From Acanthaster planci (taxonomy: Eukaryota > Echinodermata > Asteroidea > Valvatida > Acanthasteridae), in NCBI RefSeq assembly GCF_001949145.1, contig NW_019091357.1, forward strand, positions 3,355,078 through 3,419,077: a stretch of 64,000 nt of DNA, in the 5' to 3' direction. The position numbers and the translations under genes are program-made. The notes below the pieces were generated by a model. That model was not told where the DNA came from and searched no databases. It was given only the letters and a program-made list of their open reading frames with translations. Positions 12,242 to 24,848 of this stretch are shown in pieces (the first letter of the stretch is position 1; each line of letters begins with the position of its first letter).

Positions 12242-12450
12242 CCTTCTCCCCAGTATCGACGGGTTTAAACCTTTGGATAATTATTCTTCTCCTGGCTTCT
12301 TTTTCGATTCCTAAATTCAAACTGAACTTCCCGACGATACACAAACCACTGCGACGCGGTGTATCATCACTGATGTCACACAAATATAAATGAGTGAATT
12401 TTACGTTAAGTGAACAAGAGATGGCGCTGTTTAACATTAGGGATAAAAGG
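12242..12450 (-). other. Candidate 5' non-coding exon of FAM110
   Basis: On the minus strand a purine-rich stretch ends in a good donor: GAGAAGG, then GTAAGT starting at 12241. It could splice to the acceptor at 4302, giving an 8-kb 5' UTR intron. The upstream limit is a guess. There is no direct evidence that the two are joined, and other donors in the region cannot be excluded. Confidence 0.22.
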
Positions 12451-12949
12451 TCCATTTGGATTAATTCAGTGAGTAAATTAAAGGGTGCGGTGCTTAATTC
12501 AAGACAAGCCACTAAGCAGTAAGTTGGGCAGTCCTCTCTGAAGGCAAAAGAGGGAGTCCCTTATAAATCCACTCCAAAAGAGTGAAAACCACTCAGTAAG
12601 AGGGAACCATATAAAGAACAACTCTATTTTCAAGTGGTCACCTGCAATGGCTTATTTGAAAAGTGGAAATTTCTCTCTTTTGGAGTGGTTTCTGAGGGAT
12701 TCGCTTTTTTCGAGAGTGACTTTTTCGAGAGTGACTTTTTAACTCTATTTGCATTTAGAGAGTCGGTCGCTTCGATACCAGCTAAAGCTATCAGGCTGAG
12801 TTCGGGTGGCTGGAACTGGCTTGTTCTTGTGTGTTCACGAACAGCTCGATATGTTGTTTGTGGGTCGGCCGCTCGAACGGTTTCGCAGGAGATAGTACGA
12901 CAGGCAACACGGTGGCGTCCATGTACGTTCTTCAAGGGTAAATGTTTGG

Positions 12950-13124
12950 AATACGGCCGTTTCACGATAGTGTGCCACCAAGAGTTTGCAACGCGTCGGC
13001 CAATCACAGTGCGCGAAATTTGTCGCCCAATGCGCGTTTGGAAAGGGTCGACAAATTTTGCGCGTCATGATTGGCCAACGTGTTGCAAACTCTCCCTGGA
13101 GCGCTATTGTGAATCGCCCGTATT
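12950..13124. mobile_element. Palindromic MITE, copy 1
   Basis: About 175 bp with long, imperfect inverted repeats over most of its length. It begins AATACGGCCGTTTCACGATA and ends with CTATTGTGAATCGCCCGTATT, and both arms contain GTTTGCAACGCGTxGGCCAATCA or its complement. A second copy sits at 25072-25246. It is non-coding, so the frames crossing it on both strands are artefacts of the palindrome. No transposase. The superfamily is undetermined because the target-site duplication is unclear. Confidence 0.75.
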
Positions 13125-15228
13125 ATGGACTGCATTCTTTTCCTATTAAAAAGGAACGCCCATTACTGTGTTATAAAAACTTACTAATGCTCATTTTGCA
13201 AAACTTCCCAATCGCCTCTGGCTTTGTAACTCATCTTACTTTTTTGCAACTGTTCAAAAAACAAAATCCCACAAGTTTTTCCTCAAGTTTCTGAAAAACC
13301 TAACGTGGAGGTGGTGTGTGATCCTGTTATAAGAACAGTGTTCTTGGTGTTCCCGCCGTTCGAATGCGAAAACAATTCAAGAATGTCAAAAACAGGCTGC
13401 CTGAACTTTACTCGGCGCCGCTCATCTTGATTCGGATTGAGGGCGCTAGACAGAGGTCATAATGGTTGCAGGCCAGTAAATAAACTGCCATAGCCAACAG
13501 TAAATACCCAAACTTCGAAAAATCAGGATACGTTTCTTAGGCATTCGATCGCGAGATGCACATCAAATTAAAGCCCATGCAGTTTTTTATTTTTTGTTTT
13601 CTTTCAAATTTCTATCCATTCACCAATGACTTTTGAAGATATCTGTTTCCACAGAAGGTCACCCCTAAAGTGCATTAATTTGTGAAGCCCCGCGCCATTT
13701 TGAAATATTGATTGCCTACACTTCTCGAAAAATAGACCGTTTTCAGGCACCGATTTCTTCAAAATCTCACTCAGACGCAAGCTGGTATTCTCTTAGCCAG
13801 CCTAAACCTGTCTTTTCCATAAATCTTCAAGTTCATGGGCCACAAAATGCTCTATTTCGTAGAGAATTTGACTGAATACAAATTGTGATTTGGCCCGCGC
13901 AAGCATTTTTCGGCCTTTTTACTGGACTGTATCCATATCAAACTCAGAGTGCTACCCATCGCATCCAAATGCAAAACGTTCAGCAACTTTTTAGCAAGCA
14001 ACAATAGGCCTACTGCGACCTAGGAATGGACAGTCAAGGATCACTGACGATTTGGAATTCGGTTTTTGTTCAGTGGTAGATTTTGCCGGAGGCCGTGAAA
14101 ATTGAAAAGGAACAGCAAACAGATGGAGGATCATGTTGGGCATACTTTCCAACAGTTTTATTACCCCAACCGGGAAATTTCTTCCTGTGAAAGGTCCGAC
14201 TCACTATACAAAGGTCCTAAACCTTCTCTGGTTTGGAGGAAAGAAAGTGTAGTTTGATGAAGCTACACCTCGCTCCCTGATGCAATGCTTGATATTGTAT
14301 AATCACACCTCCAATTTACCGTATCCGAGTTCCCTGCGCAACAAGTTGTTATGATTGTGTCATGGACTGGGGACCTCAACTTAGCTTCGCCTTGGTCAGT
14401 GCTTTAGCTTTGACAGAACCCACTGAGTGCATCCCCCTTCCCGCAAAATGTACGCAGTTACGTCACTGACTTGGATATCCCGGGCACAGACTTAGAAAGC
14501 TTCCACCTTTTTTGGGGGGGGGGTCACCAGTTGCAGTGAGTTCAGAGTTAAACTTAGGCAAGACTTTGTTTTACGCAGTATGATCCTATGGGCTAAACGG
14601 TTTCACGTCTGTTTGCAGTAGATGCCACCCGTATCATCTATACAAATAACAACCCCATGTGTAAACCCGGCGAGAATCTATTTGATTGCAAATAGAAATA
14701 CAATGTATTAGGTAAGTTGACGTAACGGAAAGCTGGTTTATAGAGAGAGCCTGGCTATTTAATGTCCCAGAGCGTAGCAAAAAGATCTCCTCGAGATAAC
14801 CAACAACTCAAAGAAATTTGAGCCATTTGGGGGAATCATTCTGAGTATAGAGGGAACATTTTTATTTATTCAACTTAATAAATCCATGCCAGAACCGTGC
14901 ATTTGGGAGAATCAAATCTGTGTTAACAAGTGCACCCTGTCCCCAATTATCCAATCCTGGTTTGGCCAAGTTCTTTAAACTTCGTACCCCGTAAAAACGA
15001 ACTGTTCATCTGTCAGCAATCTGCCCCTTACCGGGCAACACTTTTCCGTTTTCGGGATGGAGCGGCAGCGACGTCAAAAATTTCAGTTTTTCCAGTTTCA
15101 CACAGGGCTGCCATGGCCTGCATCGCTCTTCTGAGGGCCTTCTGCATTTCATTAATGTGCTATTGGCTGCACTCGAGATGGAGTGAAGCCTTCCCTAAAT
15201 AAAAGAAAAAGGCCACTTTTCTCTCCAA

Positions 15229-15447
15229 CTATTGTACAGGCATATGTTGTGGCACAGTCTGGTATTTTTGACAATCATACGACAACTCAGTCATGGTCGG
15301 ATGAACCAGTCTATCTGCCACTAAAACCAATATTACCAATATCGAGGCATAAAATAATAGACGTAGCCACAACGCAGAATTCCGTCGCCAAGGTTCGACA
15401 AGGAGGCGGTTTGTTTGTTCACGAGCCTGCATCTCGATCTCTGCCAT
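15229..15447 (-). CDS. Hypothetical small single-pass membrane protein (72 aa), doubtful
   Basis: An ATG at about 15447 (minus strand) has a good context (A at -3, G at +4). It opens a 72-residue frame with a charged N-terminus containing VEPWRRNSALWLR, then a clear hydrophobic helix (LLFYASILVILVLVADRLV) and a short polar tail ending at a TAG at 15229. No family is recognised and no splice donor is obvious, so it could be a chance frame or an isolated exon. Confidence 0.18.
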   Translation of the reverse strand: MAEIEMQAREQTNRLLVEPWRRNSALWLRLLFYASILVILVLVADRLVHPTMTELSYDCQKYQTVPQHMPVQ

Positions 15448-16937
15448 CGTTCGCCCAAGTAAATTAGACCCTATAAACACGATTTGTAAATGGCCACGCC
15501 AGTGAGCAACTTATTTGGTTCGCAAGCGAAAACAGACAGGTCCAAATATGGCTCCAGCAGTACAGCGTTATTGATAATAATGTAAAACAAAACAGAAATA
15601 AAAAGAAATGACGCAGGTCACTTGTTACATATCTTAATTTTCAGTGACTGCTCTTACCAAAATCATAATTCAACGATAAGTCGAGGGAACTTGGGAAGAA
15701 TTTTTTTATTTCTAAACTATTGCAATCTAAATTCTGGGTGATTTTACTCTAAGCCTAAATCGTACTTGTCCTCAGTTTACAATGTCTGAAAATATCTTAA
15801 TGTTCGGTTTAATTAGATTATGGAAACATAAAGTCGATATCCACCCCGGCTCTGCTTTGAGTTTACGATCTATTCAAGGTTTTATGCCCCTCGTGTTCCG
15901 AATTTATTTGCTTCTATCAGTAAGCGTCCTCAGGCTTCAAGTTATTTACTACACTATAAATATAGTGCAATATCGATGCATGGCTTGCCTCAAAGTTTAA
16001 TTTATTGAGACAAGACATTCATCTTTCAAGTTATTCTGTTTAATCTCTGGACTCGAAACCATGATGAGACAAATCATCGCAAGGTTGAACTGAGGCAGTA
16101 ACAGAATACATGTACTTCTCTTACATGTTGCATATTTATGTACCATGAACAGTGTACAACTAAACCGTCAAAGGCAACTCGACTGGCGGTACAACACGAA
16201 GCTTGTTAACGCCGGGCTCAGGGTGAGGAGTCGCCGCGACAAAATTTATCATTAAAAATTGTTGAACTTCGGTCATCGGGCATTTCACTGCATGGCTGTT
16301 TTTTGAGATCTGGGGTGTAGTATGGGTTATTAACTTATAAGAACGATAATGATCAGCGAATTCTCGGAGAAGGACGGCCATCGTAAGTGTGGTGCGGCAT
16401 GGACGGCGGTCGGACTTCGGGAAAACCTGGTGAGCATACTTTGCTTTTAACCAAAGAGCCGCAACCGCCCGCTTTAATTTTCAAAACATTTGAAACAAAC
16501 ATACGTTGAGAAGCATTGAGCTTAAAAAACAATTAAGCTGGTAGTGTTTGCCTTTAGGTTGGACGTTTTCCAAGGAGCAGGGATATGGCAAAGCCCATTA
16601 ACTACCGAAACCAACCACCCATGACCAGCAATGTTGTGACAACCCGCGGCGCTATGCGCCTAAACAAAGAAATTCGTTAATTTAAAATTCAAAAGTCCTC
16701 GCGCTAGTAGCCTGGTGACTGCCTTTCAAAAAACACCCGGTAGGCCTACAAAATGGACACCGTGCTCAGGATCGGGGCAAAAGGCTATCCAACTGTTACG
16801 AAAAACATATTTTGAAGGCACATGTGACTGCACGGTGGGGTGGCGGATCCAGTCGAGACCGGTTCCAACTGCCACCCTTTGTTCGCATTTCGTTGTACTT
16901 GCTTACAGCACAAACATGAGACACGGGTACGCGCAAA

Positions 16938-16990
16938 TGTACAGTCATGCATGTACATGTACACGTCCATTGTACATGTACAATGCATTG
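16938..16990. repeat. Cluster of GTACATGTAC-type palindromes
   Basis: GCATGTACATGTACACG and TTGTACATGTACAATGCA lie in tandem, forming an inverted repeat about 340-390 bp upstream of the transporter start codon. It belongs to the motif that is dispersed throughout the window. Confidence 0.6.
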
Positions 16991-17324
16991 TCGACTCGGG
17001 AAGCCCTTGGTGATAAGCAGGGTCGGGGAAGCCCTTACCTCAACGTCACATCGATCCAAAGTCCTGATTGGCTGGCACGCGCTCCATCGCCACAACGGGA
17101 TTCCCGTTGCCAATCAGCTGATAGCTGCGCCCCTGCAACTTGCGGAATAATTATGATGCAATCCCACTGTATGTTAAATTTTCTCCTGCTCTTTTGCAAC
17201 CACTGGGCCACCTGCCTCTAAAGTCAATCTATTGTTAGCAGCCTCACATACCAGCCAGTGCTCTCACTCTCTCTCTCTGCCTGCGTTTATGAGTCGCAAA
17301 AAAATCGCCAAAATATCAACAAAC

Positions 17325-17511
17325 ATGGATGCCCTCCAGAGAGCAACGGAAAAGCTGAAGAAGCTGATGGAGCTGATCAACGCCAGGTGGGGCTGGGTGG
17401 TGACACTCTCAGCCTTTTTCATCTTCTTAACGTGCTTTGGTACGCTCTACTCTTTTGGCATCTTACTCATTGAATTACAGGAGGAGTTCGGAAGCGGGGC
17501 GTCCGAGACAT
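17325..17511 (+). CDS. MCT-like transporter 1, exon 1
   Basis: Encodes residues 1-62 plus one base: a short amphipathic N-terminus, then helix 1. Donor GTAAGT follows at 17512. Phase 1. Confidence 0.8.
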
Positions 17512-20500
17512 GTAAGTGTTAAAAAAATTATGGTCTTAGAACCTGTGTGTTTCAATGTTTGTGTGGATCAGATTCATTTTGAATCTCCGGATTTGTATCA
17601 TTCAAAATGACAAAATTGAGTTTTGGTGGCTAAGCCCATGCTGAGACCGTGAACTTGAAGATATATAACTTGCCAGGCCTTGCCTGTCTTATCTTATAAT
17701 AAAAGCTTTAAGTTGAGCCTTTTGTGTTTAGAAAATTCAACTCATCAACTTTTCTTCTGTGACAAATATTGAGATGACGGATTGAGAACAGGTGTTATTG
17801 TGGTACATAGTGACTGAGGCATATTGCCCAGCCTCTCAATATACCTTTCGCGGCCTTACTGATCGTTTTGCACTTAACGACATGCACGATGCATTGCGCA
17901 ACTACCAGCAATAAAGTTTCATTTGCACTCCTGCTGTTTAACATTCTATTCAGCAAAATACGCTTCAAATTGACACATCCATTATACATATAGTCTAACA
18001 ATGCTCCAAAAATTAACTTATAATCAGCATTTTTGTATAATCTAAATAATCAACCGGCTTTTATTCGAGCAGTGTAAGACCACAAGTAGACATGCCTGAC
18101 GTATGACTCTCCTGCATTACGAAACTACAGTTCGCAACACGCGCATATGTTACTTTCAGTTTTGCTATCTCAGCTTCGTCCAACCTAGGCTAGCGGTTTA
18201 CCGTAATGTTGTCGAGCGCCCAGGCATGCATTATTATAGTCGTCACGGGCTAAGTTGCCTACCGGTCTGCGGTTTTGCGGTTATTGTCTCGTGACCGGCA
18301 AGACTGGTCTTGGGCCGCACCCGTCACCCATAATCAGCCGAGTTTTGTGCACAGCTACCCCGAACTGTCAGGATCACGGTCAGGTCGGACCACCGCTCGT
18401 ATAATCGGCGTGATGGAATCCCAGAATCCTCGCCCCAAATCACTCAATCTCATGTGTTCCTCGTTAGGAGGATGTTTTTGGGACATGTTTAGTAAAGTTC
18501 CACCGCGGTGAATTTTGCTTGCCCTGTCTCTGAACCGACGTCCCAGTGATTCTTAAATTAAGTTTTTTTGAGAATCCCCATGAACCTATGAAAGAGATCA
18601 TCGATGTCGGAAAGAGAAATGAAAACAAGCAGCATGTGGGATGGTTTCACATGGTGAAACATGATTTTTCTCAAAACAAAAAAGGACCTATTTGAAATTT
18701 TTGACTAATGGGAGAGTTTGATGAAGGAGTAAAAAAGGCCTTACTGAACCCAAACATCAGTGTGCTTGTTTGTGATGCCTGTTGATCATTGATTCTGAAC
18801 AACTAAATATCAACAGACTAGCAAAACCAAAGGGATCAAAATACAAGCCAAATATAATACTTTCCTGCCAACAATTAGGACCGATTTATCATCCACGAGA
18901 CGGTGCGTGCCGTCCGTAGATCGCCCGATATAACGCCGTTTCGTAACCTGTCTCAAGGAAATGAATTATTCATGGCGCCCTCTTTGTTACTCTACCAGTC
19001 AGGATACCAATTTGCATACAAAGACCCCTCTCTGCGCTCCTCACGGCATGCATTGTTCCCCGCGTGTATGTTTACTTTCAAAAGTTTATTTTACCTCTGG
19101 TTGGGAGGTTGCCTTTAACCACCGAAACAAATCGACCGTTGCAATGTTTATACATGTACATTGTCGTTAACGACAGCGTAAAATATGCACGAACCAACAT
19201 TGTCACCTATATTTGTAATATTTTTTCTTGTGGAAAAAAATATCTGTACCGGCACCAATCAGACATTGCATGGAAAAAAATAAGAATATTCTATACGAAA
19301 GAGCTGTTAACGTGTTCAACTTGGGCCACCCTTCGAGCATACAAGGCTGCACATGACACTGGCTAAATCTCATGCATGTTTGTGTCCACGTCCGTTCACT
19401 TTCCGCATAAACTAACCTTTTGCCGCGTTTCACCCTCTCCGCATGGCACGCATTCGGATTGGAGCCGCTTTGTATGAAAACCCCGTAAGCGGAAGGGCGC
19501 CTAACACATCGCTCAATTGCTGTTTGCGCACCGCTGAAATGGACCACTTTTCCTGAGAGAGAGGCTTTAAACTTTCCCAATAGTTTTGTTCTGTAAGCCA
19601 TGGCGGCTTTCAATAGGTTGAAGAGAATTGGGCAGTTCGATTGGTTGACTTGTCGCTCTAATTTACTTTTTGATTCCGAACCGTGTAGGTTCGTCAAATG
19701 TACTGAATTACTTTAATTATAATATAAAATGAAATCGTTAATTTACAGTGATCTCAAAACTAATCATAGATGCATTAAATCTTTTGAGAGATTTAATCAC
19801 TATCCTTGATCGATCTAGATAAATTGATTAAAGATTAACATTTTACTAATTGTTAAATTGGGAATCAGTCGATCGAGTGAATGATCGATTGAATACAGAG
19901 CTAGGTTAGCCTGATGAATTGACTTAGGTTAGGTTTGATGAATTGACTGCTTTTTACATGTTTTACTTCATTGCAGCATGGATTGGTTCGATCGCCATCG
20001 GTCTCCACGCCTTGGGGACCTTCGTCTCGAGTGCTCTCGTCCGGCGCTTCGACAACCGGCCGGTGGCCATCGCCGGCATCTTCCTGTGCTTCGGCAGCGT
20101 CATCGTGACGTCACTCATGCCTCTGCTGGAGGTTCTGTACTTCACATTTGGCGTTGTCTACGGCGTGGGCATCAACTTCATCGTCATCTCCTCCATCAAC
20201 CTCATCCTCCGCTACTTTCCGACCAAGAATTGCTCGCGAGCGACCGGTGTGGCTCTCACCGGCTCCACAGTAGGTGAGCTGAACAAAACATGTCTTTCTT
20301 TTCCTTATATCTTTTTAAAGACTCATTCATTTTTTATGTTTCTGTCTCATTTAAGCTGGGGCAAGTGTACTAACAACACGTCAACAGTTTTCGTTCGCGT
20401 TCCTTTACCAATCAGTCACTCATACTGTTCCATTATAACTTTTAGTTCGGACACCATGCAGTCTCATCATTTCCATTTCAGGAAAGAAAAGTTTGGGAAA

Positions 20501-23500
20501 AGCAAGGTGTGATGAATTCGTTCAGAAAATTCCGAGAACACAGACTGAAGATTAATTTTTAGTACCTGAGATAAAGGGTAATACTTTGCTTGGGTTTTCT
20601 AAGTGCACTAAGGCTTAAGTTGTATGACAAAAGGAAGATTTCTCTTTATGGGAACCCGTCCTTTTTAATGCTTTGGAGTTGATGAGGTAGCCAAACCATT
20701 CTGGAAAGTTTATGCATACGTGGGTTATCACTAAGAACCATTGGCATAACGCTGCAAAAACTGTGGGCGTTGCATCAAATTGGTTTTGAGTTAACACCCT
20801 CGGTGCACCTATAGAGCAATGCCAGTCCAGTGTTGTCCTTTAGGAACACTGAGGGTGTTAAATCAACACGAATCTAGCACCACAGTTTTTGCAGTGCATG
20901 AGGTGGCGGTCATTTTTTGCCATGGGATTCAGGTTGAAATTAACACGGATTGAAAGCACCCTTTTTACAGGCAGGGGGACAGCCAATCAAGTTTGGTTAC
21001 ACGAGAGGCGCAGGAATCCACCAATTTGTAACTCCTGAGTTTTAAAAATGAATAGCGACTGACAGATAAGAGCTTTGTGAACAAACATAACATCATGTAA
21101 GATGAAAAGATTGCTCGAGAATTACGTTTAAATAACGAGCATCAGTCGGAATACAATTCACGAAATGGTCGAAGTCTGCAGGTGTTTATTGCGTCCTTTG
21201 TAGATTTTTGCGTGTTCAGATTAGTGCTAACTTTTGTTTGCCAAGGGTTGATTTTAACGACTTTATTTTATCACCTGTATTTGAGAAACATCTGTGACGA
21301 GGGCAGCGGGTCCTTGAACCCTGATATCACAGAGTCCAATCTAAATCCGGTCTGAAACCAATGGAACAGAAAATACCTCTCAAAATAGTTTACGGAGTCG
21401 ATATCATAAAAGATGACTAAGATGATGCGATAAAGGTTAAATAGTTTTCTCTGAACTATTTTCCAACCAGCAAAGTTAGTAGTTGTAAACCCCATGAAAA
21501 AAGGTATTTTATTTTTGAACATCACTCGTTGGAAATCATTGCATTCGAGGAAAGTAAAGCGTAAGAAGCGTAGGCTACTTTTCGTAAATTCTCTCAATTT
21601 TATATAGTTGGTGCCTTCTTTGTGAATATTTAATTTTAAGAAGTAGGACTTATCTTTGTAAAAAGATATTTCATTATCAGTGTAATTTCGTTTTCGTAGA
21701 TGTGGAAAATAAATAATTAATTTTGCGTTATGTCCCCTTTACTTTCCTCTCTTTACGTTCTCTTCCACTCTGCGGTCATTGTGCTGATTGCCGGGCCGTA
21801 ATTTTGCATGTCAGTTTTCAGGCCTTCAAAAGTTTGGTTGTACAAAGGCAAAGCGGTGTCTTTACTGCTTGTAATTTCATCACCTGCACGAACCAGTGGA
21901 TGATGAAAAGATAGATATACCAGAACACTATCTAATATTTCTCTTTTATATCGTTCAATCTCCACATATCTGCTAGAGCCCCATTGCTTCTTAATAGCAT
22001 GGGTGTCTCTGGCAGCCTAGATTCTCCCCGAAGACGGAGACTACGACACGGTAAGATATGCAGGCTACCAATTACAAGGGGCCGCCAGAAGAACCTAGAT
22101 GGGTTGTCAAGACTAGACGCATGTCCATCCAGCACGGACCCAAGACTGACGAATGTAGACGCAGGAGAGTCTCTCTTCATTCAGACGAGTTGCTAGACGT
22201 CAAGAGGAACCCAGGACTTATAATGACGACTATCTTCGTGGATCTCACGTCTATGGCTCCGAAAAACGTGAAGAGGTTAATGGCAACCTGTTGGAGTCGT
22301 CTGAACATCCGCAGATCCGGCTTGTAGAATTCAGCAGAACCTCAGTACGCTACAGAAACCTGACGAAACTGGGAGAGATCATCCCATCACTCAACCATCA
22401 ATCCATTTCCATGATTCCAACAGTTATCTGTGCGTTTCCCGTTACTCGAGAAGAAAACCACATGACTCCTGTTTGTTTTAAAGAGAAGTATAACACTGGT
22501 ATGTATCACGTAAGGTAAACCGTACCAATGTAACCCATGTGTTAAACTAACCCACTCTGTTTTCCCCGTTTTAGCTTGCCGTGGTGCCGGTATCACAGTG
22601 ATACTTTGATCATGCAGCATGGATTTCGTGCTCTTTTGGCATGACTGGTGCATAAGCATGGTTATGCCTGCGCATCCCGAATGTGGTCCCCGATGCTGGG
22701 GGAGAGACGGGCACCAGTTGTTCAAAACTCATTGGCTTCTCTCCGATTTGACTTGCTGTTGTGCAGGTATGCTGGTCATGAATCAAGTTGTGCATCACCT
22801 CATCGTCGCGTGGGGCTGGCGGAATATGCTCCGCGTGGTCGGGGCGATTCTCCTGATCGTCTCCGTGCCGTGTGTCAGCACTTACTCCCAGCCGTCCTCC
22901 AAGAACCTGGTCCTGGCGGACTCCATAGCCCCTCTCGAGGAGGGAGAGGGGAAGGAGAAGGAAGGGGTGGATGAGGAGAAGAAAGCCCTGGAGGAGGAGA
23001 AGCAGAGGCTCAAGGAGAAAGAGGCCGAAGCTGAGGAAGATGAGGCGAAGCCGAGCAGATGCGAGCGGCTCCGCAACATGGCATATCCTGAGCTCTGGTT
23101 TCTCTCAGTCGGCATCATGGGATGCTGCATGACACTCACATTTTACTACGTCAGTATGGTAAGCTGATTTCTTCTGTGGATTTGTTCTGCATGGCTAACA
23201 ATGTTTAATTAGTTATAATCAATTGAAGCAAGCTCAGCTTAATAATGTGAAATAATCCACCTTGAGCAGAAGCAACCACTCATCGGTTGAAAAAAGCCAT
23301 GTTGGTCGGGAAGATTCATTTTGATGGTCGCGGCGCGACCGTAATGCGTGCATTTCATAGTCGTTCGTGAACCAGCGAAGTGATCAGTTCCTACCAAAGG
23401 AGCGTCCATTGCAAAGAAAATGGTATCCTCTGTTGGCCCAGCTCGAAATTCTTAATGATCCGGGTACATGATACAGGCCTGGTCTCCTGAGGGATTAAAA

Positions 23501-24848
23501 GGTGCCTCCGTTCGTTGATGTGCAAATGATGCTCAAGCGCCCCGATTGTTTTTCCTAGGCATTTATGATGATAATACTTTCTTTCGTTTCGTAGATGAGC
23601 TTCATGACAACTAAAGGCTTCGACAAATCGGACAGTACCCTCTTCATGATGGTGCTAGCCATTGCAGAGGTCGTGGGCAAGGTCATCATCGCGGCCGTTG
23701 CCGACAGCCTGCCGTTCCCGAAGCTCTACCTGTTTGTCTTGGCTAGCCTCCTCGGCGTCGTCGTCATGGTGGTGCTCCTTTTCGCCACTTCACTCGGGCT
23801 GATGCTCGGCCTTGCAGTCGGTAAGTGAACGGCCGGTATTGGAGACTGTAGTGGAATCGATTTCAGAATGTGAATAGCCGTATACTCAACGTACACATAG
23901 AAAAGCCACAAAAAATTTTAAAGTACTTGTCAGAAATTCATGCAAGGAGATGGGGAACCTGCCAAGTGGCAGTTTTTGCCCCCCCCCCGCAACGAGACTC
24001 TTCTGACTACGGTGCTGTGGTAGAGCAAGCACATCAACAAGAGGATGATGTCATGTATTTGGAATGTTCTTAATGCCAATTTTATACTCATTTCCACGAT
24101 TTTCTTTTTGTTTCCTCCTCTCATTTCAGCCTCTCTTATATACTAACCCCTCTTTTCCCCACAGTTTGTGGACTGCTCGTCATGTCGGTCTTCGACACCT
24201 TGCCGTTCTCCATCTGTGTGGAGGTATTCGGCTCGACCAGGGGGTTGGACACGTCCTCGGTTGTCATCATCATGAATGGCGTGGGCCTCATCCTCGGCTC
24301 CTTACTCGGTGAGGACACGTTGCGTCTCTGCACGGGATTTGGGATCTTTGTAGTGGATGAACTGAGCCTTATTTGTCGAAAAAATGTTGACAAAATTCGC
24401 TTCCGTGAATCCAAATTTAACAATGAATGGTCGGTTGTACTGGAACAAACGTTTGTCCAATTTCGGGCGAATTGCTGAAAAGGGCAGACAGTCGAAAACG
24501 AGCAAAGTCGAGTGTTTGAATTAGATAAGCTACTATGGATGGTGTAAAAAGATTCGCATGACAACAAACTTGCAATGACTTCCTCCCTTGTCTCCAGGCA
24601 TGAGCGTTGACCGCACAGGCAACTACGACTCTGCCATCTTTGCCAGCGTCGGCATCTACTGCTTCTCCATCTTGCTCTTCCTCGCTGTGCCCATCTACCA
24701 GAGGCTCTTCGCCAAGGAGCGGTACGTCATGGTCCGGAACAGACGCAAAGCCCTCCTCCTGGTGGCAGACGGACCGGAGCGGACCTTTGCCCCGTCGCTG
24801 CTCCCCTCGCCAGAGTACATTTACCTGGACATCGTCAGTGTCGTATAA
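17325..24848 (+). CDS. MCT-like (SLC16-type) MFS transporter 1, six exons, 498 aa
   Basis: Likely a 12-helix plasma-membrane carrier of small organic anions; the substrate is unknown. Exons: 17325-17511, 19977-20273, 22767-23158, 23595-23820, 24165-24308, 24598-24848. All borders are GT/AG, splice phases are 1,1,0,1,1, and the joined frame is open. Helix 1 begins at W22-G-W24. The exon 1/2 join reads ETSWIGSI, the usual start of helix 2, and RRFDNRP (85-91) is the helix 2-3 loop. The MCT helix-5 signature runs from Y142-F143 to G162. The cytosolic loop between helices 6 and 7 is long and rich in Glu/Lys (about 219-256). Odd points: the acidic-Gly-Gly lead-in before helix 1 is replaced by N-A-R, and the helix-8 Asp/Arg pair appears as E317/K321. 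The start at 17325 has the better Kozak context; an in-frame ATG at 17289 would add 12 residues. Intron 2 holds a MITE; the others hold nothing recognisable. Confidence 0.86.
19977..20273 (+). CDS. MCT-like transporter 1, exon 2
   Basis: Follows acceptor TTCATTGCAG and ends before GTGAGC. Encodes residues 63-161, helices 2-5, with the MCT signature YFPTKNCSRATG. Phase 1 at both ends. Confidence 0.88.
20747..20899. mobile_element. MITE-like hairpin element in intron 2 of transporter 1
   Basis: Left end CGCTGCAAAAACTGTGG and right end CCACAGTTTTTGCAGTGC form terminal inverted repeats. Inside is a second pair, TTAACACCCTCGGTG and CACTGAGGGTGTTAA. About 150 bp, non-coding. Confidence 0.65.
22767..23158 (+). 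CDS. MCT-like transporter 1, exon 3
   Basis: Follows acceptor TTGTGCAG and ends before GTAAGC. Encodes residues 162-292: helix 6, the Glu/Lys-rich central loop and helix 7. Enters in phase 1 and leaves in phase 0. Confidence 0.86.
23595..23820 (+). CDS. MCT-like transporter 1, exon 4
   Basis: Follows acceptor CGTTTCGTAG and ends before GTAAGT. Encodes residues 293-367, helices 8-10. Its 226 nt equal the length of exon 4 of the second transporter. Confidence 0.86.
24165..24308 (+). CDS. MCT-like transporter 1, exon 5
   Basis: Follows acceptor TTTTCCCCACAG and ends before GTGAGG. Encodes residues 368-415, helix 11 region. Its 144 nt equal the paralogue's exon 5. Confidence 0.86.
24598..24848 (+). 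CDS. MCT-like transporter 1, exon 6 (terminal)
   Basis: Follows acceptor TTGTCTCCAG. Encodes residues 416-498: helix 12 (begins with GNYDSAIFASVG, like the paralogue's GALFDATGS) and a basic cytosolic tail. TAA stop at 24846-24848. Confidence 0.85.

Larger units (their letters stand above)
12451..17324. other. Intergenic region upstream of the first MCT-like gene
   Basis: Holds the palindromic element at 12950-13124, the weak small-ORF candidate at 15262-15445 and a cluster of TACATGTA palindromes at 16938-16985 about 340 bp upstream of the transporter start. No exon of a known family is recognised. The promoter and 5' UTR of the transporter presumably lie in its last kilobase. Confidence 0.45.

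Noticed and set aside
12630-13294. Overlapping frames on both strands encoding similar peptides
   Set aside because: The similarity between strands and with 25037-25351 comes from the palindromic MITE, not from protein coding.
16160-16381. 73-codon minus-strand frame with a good start context
   Set aside because: No family, no membrane helix and no convincing splice site; probably chance.
22058-22327. Basic open frame in intron 2 of transporter 1
   Set aside because: It lies inside an intron whose flanking exons join in frame, and no domain is recognised.
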